Part shown: in pieces, positions 56,780 through 64,000 of the stretch
Position numbering within the stretch: the stretch's first letter is position 1
How the letters are laid out: every line of letters starts with the position of its first letter
Origin: Tupaia tana
Taxonomy: Eukaryota; Chordata; Mammalia; Scandentia; Tupaiidae
Length of the DNA: 64,000 nucleotides
NCBI GenBank assembly: GCA_026018925.1
Contig: JAKSZU010000133.1
Span: forward strand, 186,001 to 250,000
Reading direction: 5' to 3'
Position numbers and translations under genes: made by a program
The notes under the pieces: generated by a model
What the model saw: the letters and a program-made list of their open reading frames with translations, nothing else
Told to the model about the DNA's origin: nothing
Database searches by the model: none

Positions 56780-57950
56780 AAATCCAGTCCCCAACATTTG
56801 CTCACCAGGGAAGTCCTCATTCCATGGTGCCCGCTCAACCTGGCCTTCAAGTGCTAACACTGTCCAGGACTGCCTAGGCCTGGCAAACCCTGCTCTGAAC
56901 ATGTATAACATTCATAGTGCCCACGCAGTTCCTAACATATGGCCATTTCATGATTCCCAGTCCCAGGCCACGTTCTTTTATATCTTCACGGATGCCCCAT
57001 GATCAGTGATGTCTCCTTAGGGCTCATGAGATGTTGTGAACCTTGCCCTTCTATAATCTAGACCTCAGCATGTGGTTTCTGAAGTTTTCCTTACACCAAT
57101 AATGTGAATTACTGGTTTCTGTTAACTCTGTGTATAAGTATAGCACTCAGGTGAATTCAGGTATGTGGCTAGACATGCAGAAGGGTAGGTGACATTTGGG
57201 TGGAGGAGTGAACTCCTGACAGTCACAGACTATAATGGGGTTCACATTCAGTTTTCAGCCCAGAGCTTGGTCTCCAGGAAATGTGTGTCCTGTCCTCAAA
57301 GTAGAAGCATCACAACAGAAAGTCACTCGTCCAGTCATTAAGTGATCCCACATGAAGTCTCACAGGCCTCTAAGACAGTTATAGATATATTGTATGGGTT
57401 CCCCAGAGGTTGACTGCATATTGTGGATTTGCAATGGAATTTTTTAGGATAGGGCTCAAATGCCTGCCACTCACTTCCATCCACTCCTTCCACTCTGTGG
57501 ATGATACAGATATATTCTGGAGCCTACTTTGGCCCCACCAACCAAAATTCAGCTTCATCCAGGCTCCTCACAAAACCTGTGTTGTCACAGGTGTGCAAGG
57601 TTGGAAGGATGCGGATCTGAGTCAGAAGGGCTTTTTCACTAGTGGCCTGGGGTTTTCAGTCCTTCTCTTTTATTCAGGGGACATGGGAGCCCCCAAGAGA
57701 GGCACCCCTGTAGCTCAGCATGCAGAGACAGACTGGCCTCCATTTTATCTTAATATTCAAAACTTCAGCACCCCCAATTCCACAATGGTCTTATTTCTGT
57801 CCCTACAGGGTAAAAGATCCCAGTCCACATCAGCAGTAAAGCCCTCCTGTGATCTGCGTGGGGCACCCAGGAAAGAGTTGGGGCCTCTTGGGAGGAACCA
57901 TGGTTCCTGAGACAGCAGAAAGTTGGAGATAACTGTCTGAAGCAGAGACA
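56780..57950. other. Unassigned DNA
   Basis: About 1.2 kb. A 166-codon frame at 57410-57910 has no family I recognise and no typical start context. I treat it as chance. Confidence 0.4.
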
Positions 57951-57954
57951 CTTC

Positions 57955-58085
57955 TATGGATTGAAGTGGTTTTCCAAATTCAGATGTTGAAGTCTTAACC
58001 CCCTGGACCTGTGACTGTGATCTTAAATGGAAATAGAGTCTTTGCAGATGATCAAGTTAGGATGAAGACATAAGTGGCCCAGCTT
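57955..58085 (+). repeat. Ancient interspersed repeat, left part
   Basis: ATTCAGATGTTGAAGTCTTA and GTCTTTGCAGATGATCAAGT have the look of an old mammalian LTR-type repeat. The matching right part may be 58826-58930 (GTCCTTATGATAATGGAGA, GGACACAGGGATGCACA). Family not certain. Confidence 0.5.
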
Positions 58086-58283
58086 CAGTGTGCAGGTTCC
58101 TGATCTGCAGTGCTGGAAGCCACATGACCGACTGTGGGTTCACATCTCAAGTTGATCTCAAACACACAAGGCTCATGGGTACCACATATCCTGAATGCTA
58201 GAGGACTGACTGAAGGGTATCTTAACATAAAAAGACCCTGTTTATGGTGCTACTCTTTTTCTTTCCCTATTAAAACAAAAAAG

Positions 58284-58555
58284 AAGGGGAACAGCAGGTG
58301 ACAAAGTAGCTAAGGTGTTGGACTGCCACATGGTTGACCGCAGATTGAGTTCCAGACCCAGAGGTTTGAAAGTCAAGCTGGGCACATGTGAATGTGTGTG
58401 TGTGTGTGTGTGTGTGCCAAAAAACTTGAGGGGACAATGGAGAAGGGATTGTATGGTCATCCCCCAAGGGGGGATTTCTCACTTCTGCTGTTGCTCATTA
58501 TTTCTTTCTGTCTCTCTCTGGTGAGTACACTTGCCCTATGGGGGGGGGGGGACTT
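58284..58555 (+). mobile_element. Long SINE, old copy with GT run
   Basis: Plus-strand copy with the GTGTGTG region expanded (58396-58415), ending CCCTATGGGGGGGGGGG. Confidence 0.8.
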
Positions 58556-58562
58556 TAAAAAT

Positions 58563-58795
58563 ATTGGGGCCAGAGGATTGCATGAAGGCTAAGGTGGCTG
58601 TATATCACATGGCTGCACAGTTCTAGTTTTGACATGGGGGCTGGAAAATCATGCTGGGTGCATGTGCACATATACTCAAAATCTTGAGAAGAGGATGGAA
58701 GAGAAAGGCTTGTGTTGTGTTCAACTTCCTCTTTCTTTTCTTTGTCTCTGATGAGCACACATATCCTGTAGCAATAACTATAAAAAGAAAAAGTG
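58563..58795 (+). mobile_element. Long SINE, old copy
   Basis: Plus-strand, diverged copy directly after the previous SINE; ends CCTGTAGCAATAACTATAAA. Confidence 0.75.
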
Positions 58796-58929
58796 ACTAG
58801 AGTCAGCCTTAATTGCTATGATTGTGTCCTTATGATAATGGAGATTTTGGACACAGGGATGCACATTCTCACACAAAAATGCCTGTGAAGAGTGAAGTTC
58901 TGTTGTCGCAAGGCAAGAAAGTAACACAG

Positions 58930-60225
58930 GTAAGAGGCAGACCTGGAATGAACCCTCCCCTATGCCTTCAGTGGGAACATGGTTTTACTGATCCCTTGAT
59001 CTCAGAAATCTGGACTCCAGATCTGTGTGGCCACAAATCTCTGTTGTTCTGAGCCCCCCCCCAATCCATGATACTGTTAATACAGCCCTTGGGAGGAACA
59101 CAGGCATGTTCTGCACTGTCCACTGCTCTCCAGACCACAAACATCTCCCATCACCTACCCTGTGGAAAGGCAAGGAGTGAAAGCAGGGCCCTTCATAGGT
59201 TATGGCACTGCCAGGAGGTCACTGCTAACCCAAAGTGGCCAGAGCACTCAGTCTCCTGGGACACTGGGAATAATGAGGATGGGGGTGGGGATTGGCTGCC
59301 CTAGAGCTGCCCCTAAGTCTCCACCTTCTGTTCTTGGATCTCAGAAACCCAGGCTGACAGACTGGCCACACCCCACCCTCAAATATTCTCTGCCCCTCCT
59401 TCCAGACATGGGCAGTGAAACCATTGTGTCATCCCTTCTTATCTTCACAGGAAGGAACAGACAGGATGTATCACGTGCGTTGGCACCTCACCCATGTTCA
59501 CATAGCCCTAGCTGACCCATGAAGCAAGTGAGGGCAGAACTGGTTGTGGGGCCTTTTCAACTCCAGTGCTATTAGTCCATTTTCTGAAAACTGCACATGA
59601 TAGACTGGCCGAGTCAGGGTTCTAGAACGTCCAGGACTGAGCCCACTAACTGAAAGGATAGAAAGAAGGAAAGCATCTTGGAATTCAAGGGGGAAGAGAG
59701 AGAGACCTGAGGCCTGCAGGAAGAGACCATGAGGCTAACCTAGGTTCCTGCATACACCAGTACCTGGAAGCAGCACACCATGGTCTTCTGTCCTTATACT
59801 AGGTACCTTTTCCCCTAATGGGCTGAGAATAAATCACTTTCTCACCTGTGAGACTGTGGACATCCTGCTAGTCACATAGACCTCCATGCTGCAGTTGATC
59901 AGACTGTGGGTCTCCTGCATATGTCCTCTGAAGCCCGTGCATACTCCTTGACTCCCCCCACCCCTGGTGTCCCAACAAGCTTCTCGGCACCATAGATCTG
60001 CCCCTTACACACATGATTACCTGGTGCTGTCTCTGGTTAGTGATCCATGATTTGAAGTGACCTGTGGTGGTCAATATGACTGTCCATCCTAAAGTCACCA
60101 TCCCCAAATGGCAGGCAAGTATACTGAGTTCTCACAGCAGGTCCTTGAACTGAGTTCTCTTTGCAAGTGATGCCCAGAGGTTCCTGGGCTTTCTGGAGTC
60201 ATGTGGTTGCAGCAGGAGCTCAGGC
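58930..60225. other. Unassigned DNA
   Basis: About 1.3 kb of moderately GC-rich DNA without a recognised gene or repeat. Confidence 0.4.
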
Positions 60226-60272
60226 TGGTTGAATACTAATGGATTAAATTCTCCAATTAAAAAAACACAGAC

Positions 60273-60435
60273 TGGACCAGCACGTGATGTGGTGGTTAGG
60301 ATGTTGCACTCCCACATGGCTGACCATCCTTCAAGTCTTGGACATGGTGGATTGTTTTCTCACTTCCTCTCTCTCTCTCACTCTCTCTCTCTCTCATGCA
60401 TGTGACCCATAGAAAATTAAAAATTACGATGATCA
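60273..60435 (+). mobile_element. Short SINE
   Basis: Plus-strand short form (GGACCAGCACGTGATGTGGT head, CTCT-rich body) in L1. Imperfect flanks AAACACAGACTGGA and AAGACAAAGATTGA. Confidence 0.85.
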
Positions 60436-60664
60436 TTAAAATTCAATAAATAATTCTTTTTTAGAAAAGACAAAGATTGACTTAATGAATAAGAAACAGA
60501 AGTTACCTGCATGCTGCTTATAAGAAACACACTTTACTAATAGAGATTTACGTAGACTAAAAGGGAAGGGTGAGAAAATGATATTTCATGCAGATAAAAA
60601 AATAAATTTAAAAAAGGCTGGAGTTGTGACACTTATATCAACTTATATCAGACAAAATAGATTT

Positions 60665-60927
60665 AGGGACCAGCAGTTAGCGTAATGGCTATGTTGCTGG
60701 ACTCACATGCAGTCGACCGCAGTTCGCGTCCCAGAACCCGTGACTTAAAACTCACGCCAGGCGCGTGTGCATGCGTGCCCAAGATCCCAAGAGAAGAATG
60801 GAGGAGAAGAGATTGTGGCATGGCCATGCCCCCTAGGGGGGTGATTTCTTGCTTTCTGTCTCTCTGTCTCTCTCTGGCTGGCTGGCGAGCACATGCACCC
60901 TATAGCAAAAAACTCTCAAAAAATAGT
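60665..60927 (+). mobile_element. Long SINE
   Basis: Plus-strand copy in L1. TSD AAAATAGATTTA at 60653-60664 and 60928-60939. Confidence 0.95.
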
Positions 60928-61307
60928 AAAATAGATTTAAAAATAATCCTGTAAAAAGAGACAAAGAAGGACACTATAGAGTACTAAAAGAACTTGTTCA
61001 CTAAGAAAATATAACATTTATAAGTATCTATACAACCAACATTAGAGCACCCACATATGTCAGAGACTGTTAGATCTAATGGAAGAGATATACTACAACA
61101 CAGTAATTTCTGGGGATCTCAACATCCCACTGTCTCTTCTGGACAAATCATTTAGACATAAAATAAACAGATACATGATCTAAATGATACCATCAATAAA
61201 ATGGACTTGGCAGACAGACATCTTTAGAACATTTCACCCAGTAAGGACAAAATATGGATTTTTCACATCCCCACATGGAACAATTTTTAAGATCAACCAC
61301 ATGACAG

Positions 61308-61308
<1 letters not shown>

Positions 61309-61346
<38 letters not shown>
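61309..61346 (+). repeat. (CA)n microsatellite
   Basis: About 18 CA units within L1 sequence. Confidence 0.95.
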
Positions 61347-61451
61347 CTTTTCCAAATGCAAATGTATAGAAATTATATCCTCTATTTTGTCTAAAGATAG
61401 TGGAACCAAACTTAAAATCAACTATAGAAAGAACTCTTGAAAATACACTAA

Positions 61452-61568
61452 CAGGGACCAGCAGATGGCATAATGGTTATGTCACTGGACTCCCATGTAG
61501 TCGACCATGTTTTAAGTGCTGGCCCCAACTGCTTTAAACTCACACTGGGTGCTTATGCGTGCATGCTC
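61452..61568 (+). mobile_element. Truncated long SINE fused to L1
   Basis: Head and first part of the body (GGGACCAGCAG to GCGTGCATGC), then a direct switch into L1 linker sequence without poly-A or TSD. Indicates a deletion removing the SINE 3' half and part of the L1. Confidence 0.85.
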
Positions 61569-64000
61569 TGGTTCTTTGAAAAGATAAACAAGATTGACAT
61601 ACCATTAGCCAGACTAATTAAGAAGAAGAGAGAAAGGAACCAGATAAGTCAAATCTACAACAAATCAGGCAACATTACAACAGACATAACAGAAATACAA
61701 AAACATTAGAGGATACTATGAGTGACTCTATGCCAACAAAGAAGAAAACCTAGATGAGTTGGACAAATTCCTGGACATATATAATCTACCAAGATTGAGT
61801 CAGGAGGACATAGAAAGCCTGAATAGACTGATAACAAGAATTGAGATTAAATCAGTAATAAATAACCTCCCAACAAAGAAGAATCCAGGCCCCGATGGCT
61901 TCACTGCTGAATTTTACAAAATTTTAAAGAAGAGGTAACACCAATTTTACTCACAGTTTCTAGAGATCCAAAAAGAAAAGACCCTACCAAATTCATTGTA
62001 TGAAGCCTTCATTACCCTCATTCCCCAAATGGATAAGGATAGGACAAAAAAGGAAAACTACAGGCCTATAATCCTGATGAATATAGATGCAAAAATTCTC
62101 AACAAGATACTTGCTGACCATATTCAACAACATATATAAAAGGTTATTCATCACAACCACATAGGCTTTATTCCAGGGATGCAAGGGTGGTTCAACATAC
62201 ACAAAACCATAAATGTAACATACCATATTAACAGTAAGAAAGATAAAAATCATATGATCATTTCAATCCATGCAGAAAAAGCATTTGACAAAATACAACA
62301 TGCCTTTATGATCAAGACTCTCAGTAAAATTGGCACAGAAGGACGGTTTCTCTGTGTAATAAAAGCCATTTATGGAAAACCTACAGCTATCATTATACGG
62401 AATGGGGAAAACAGTTACAAGACAAGGCTGCCCACTTTCTCTGGTCCTATTCAATTTAGTACTGGAAGTCCTAGCCAATGCAGATAAGAGAAGGAAATGA
62501 AAGGCATTCCAATAGGACAAAAAGAGCTGAAATTATCTCTGTTTGCAGATGACATGATTGTATACATAGAAGACCCAATAGTATCCATGAAAAAACTTCT
62601 TAAAGTAAAGTGGCAGGATACAAAATTAACTTACAGAAATCTATAGCATTTCTATAGGCAAACAACAAGCAGATAGAGACAGAACTGAAGAATGTAATTC
62701 CATTTCCCATAGCTGCAAGAAGTATAAGATACTTAGAAATAAAGCTAACCAAGGAAGTCAAAGATCTCTACAAGGAATACTACGAAAACCTTAAAAAAAG
62801 AAATTGAAAAGAACACTAAAAAGTGAGAGGACATCCTATGTTACAGAATTAATGTAATCAAAATGGCAATACTACCCAAATTAATCTACATGTTCAATGC
62901 AATCCCGATAAAATTATAAGAGACATTCTTCACAGATCTAGAAAAGACAATCATGGAATTTGTCTGGAACCATAAAAGACCCCGTTTTGCTACAGCCATC
63001 CTGAACAAGTCAACAACCCTCAGAATGGGACAGAATTTTTGTTAACAGTACCTCAAATAAGGGTCTGCTAACCAGAATACACAGGGAACTCAAGCAGCTT
63101 ATCCAGAAGAAAATGAATAACTCAATTAAAAGATGGGAAAATGAGCTGAATTAACATATTTCTAAGGAAGACATATGAATGGCCTAAAAGCATAGGAGAA
63201 ACTGCTCAACATCCCTCAGTGTAAGGGAGATGCAGATCAAAACCACAATGACATATCACCTAACCCTAGCCATACTGACGAAGATTAAAAAAAAACATAC
63301 AGTGATTACTGCTGGAGGAGATGTGGTGAAGGGAACACTCCTACACGGTTGGTGGGAATGTAAATTTGTCTAGCCACTATGTGGAGAACGATATGGAGGT
63401 TCCTCAAAGACCTTCAAATAGAACTACCATATGATCCAGCAATTCCATTCCTGGGTATCTACCCAAAGGACAGGAGAGTTCTCAGTTGGAAAAGTGCTTG
63501 CACATCTATATTCATTGCAGCCTTATTCATGATTACTAAGACATGGGACCAACCCAATGTCCACAAACTGATGAATGGATTGAAAAATTGTGGCACATGT
63601 ACTCCATGGAATACTATTCAGCCATAAAAAACAACAAAGCCCTGGAATTTGATAGAAAGTGGGCGAATATGGAAGATATGTTGCTGTGTGAAGCAAGTCA
63701 GGCATGAAAGAGAGACATTGCATGTCTCCACTTAACAAATACCAACTGTCTGCACTCTATGGTAGAGACTGAAAGACTGGAGAACATAGAAATATTAAAA
63801 ATTGTAATGAACACTAGAGGCAAAGTAGAAAGACAGTGTGAGAGAGGAAGAGCGTAGGAAATTTGGGGATTCTTTGCTATGCAGTGTCCTGTGCTATGCA
63901 GAAACTCCTTAATCTGATGTAATTCCACCTGTCTATTTGGGGGATTATTGCTTGTGCTTTGGGGGTCTTGCTTAAGAAGTTTTCCATCAGTAGTTTTATA

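Larger units (their letters stand above)
60228..64000 (+). mobile_element. Sense L1, ORF2 to 3' UTR (continues past the window)
   Basis: Starts in endonuclease (TGGATTAAATTCTCCAATTA, with CTGCTTATAAGAAACACAC near 60513), crosses the EN-RT linker (61568-61900) and RT. The catalytic FADD motif is encoded at about 62542-62553. The C-terminal part is open at 63379-63627 (LPYDPAIPFLGIYPKD, GTCTPWNTIQP). Frameshifts elsewhere make it non-autonomous. Three SINE insertions lie in its first 1.4 kb, and the piece 61452-61568 replaces some L1 sequence. Confidence 0.9.

Noticed and set aside
57410-57910. 166-codon open frame
   Set aside because: No domain, no start context and composition like the flanks; best taken as chance.
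1-64000. CRISPR arrays, bacterial operons or phage modules
   Set aside because: The short repeated units are microsatellites and SINEs; gene content and repeats are mammalian.
1-64000. Firm species assignment to colugo
   Set aside because: The SINE resembles what I recall of colugo CYN elements but I cannot compare it with a reference; kept only as a suggestion.

Overview
This is mammalian intergenic DNA. It contains no intron-bearing host gene, no operon, no CRISPR array and no functional tRNA or rRNA gene that I can support. Almost everything recognisable is retrotransposition product: L1 LINEs in both orientations, a LINE type that has ORF1 but no ORF2, more than 40 copies of a lineage-specific tRNA-derived SINE in a long (about 260 bp) and a short (about 170-200 bp) form, several endogenous-retrovirus LTRs plus one deleted provirus, and processed copies of host mRNAs (NSA2, NEK7, CD24, and the tail of an HMGB1-like mRNA). 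Ancient MIR and L1M remnants and the host retrocopies indicate a placental mammal. There is no Alu, B1/B2 or carnivore-type SINE. The SINE (tRNA-like head, pyrimidine-rich body, poly-A tail) makes me think of the CYN family of colugos (Dermoptera). That species call is recall plus inference and is not proven here. A run of exactly 100 N at 37021-37120 shows a draft scaffold.

Layout. 1-1.1 kb: antisense L1 ORF2. 1.1-3.1 kb: two related ERV LTRs in tandem. 3.1-11.9 kb: mostly unassigned AT-rich DNA studded with SINEs, including a pair that used the same target site. 12-13.6 kb: a scrambled L1 ORF2. 13.7-15.6 kb: a third LTR of the same family between two copies of an unnamed repeat. 16.1-19.9 kb: a two-LTR provirus with damaged gag and protease, almost no pol, and only the transmembrane part of env. 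20-23.4 kb: a fourth LTR of the first family broken up by L1 and SINE insertions. 23.4-25.2 kb: GC-richer DNA that I cannot classify. 25.2-27.5 kb: an antisense L1 fragment carrying an intact NSA2 retrocopy. 27.5-37 kb: a NEK7 processed pseudogene that has received at least six later insertions (an LTR-like element, three SINEs, a 2.6 kb ORF1-only LINE and a CD24 retrocopy). 37-38.9 kb: SINE cluster. 38.9-50.4 kb: one sense L1, nearly full length, split by an HMGB1-like retrocopy, two solo LTRs (4-bp and 6-bp target duplications), SINEs and a 3.56 kb composite antisense insertion. 52.0-54.7 kb: a second ORF1-only LINE. 54.8-60.2 kb: old L1M, old SINEs and unassigned DNA. 60.2-64 kb: a sense L1 that runs off the window and still encodes a reverse-transcriptase FADD motif.

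How the parts relate. L1 machinery explains nearly all of it: SINEs, retrocopies and ORF1-only LINEs carry poly-A tails and target-site duplications (TSDs) that can be read directly, so relative insertion order can be worked out by nesting. The most interesting points are (1) the ORF1-only LINE lineage with two complete TSD-bounded copies sharing repeated 5' units and a duplicated 3' module; (2) the fully open NSA2 retrocopy; (3) repeated use of identical insertion sites by independent SINEs; and (4) the 3.56 kb insertion that seems to have carried old genomic repeats with it.
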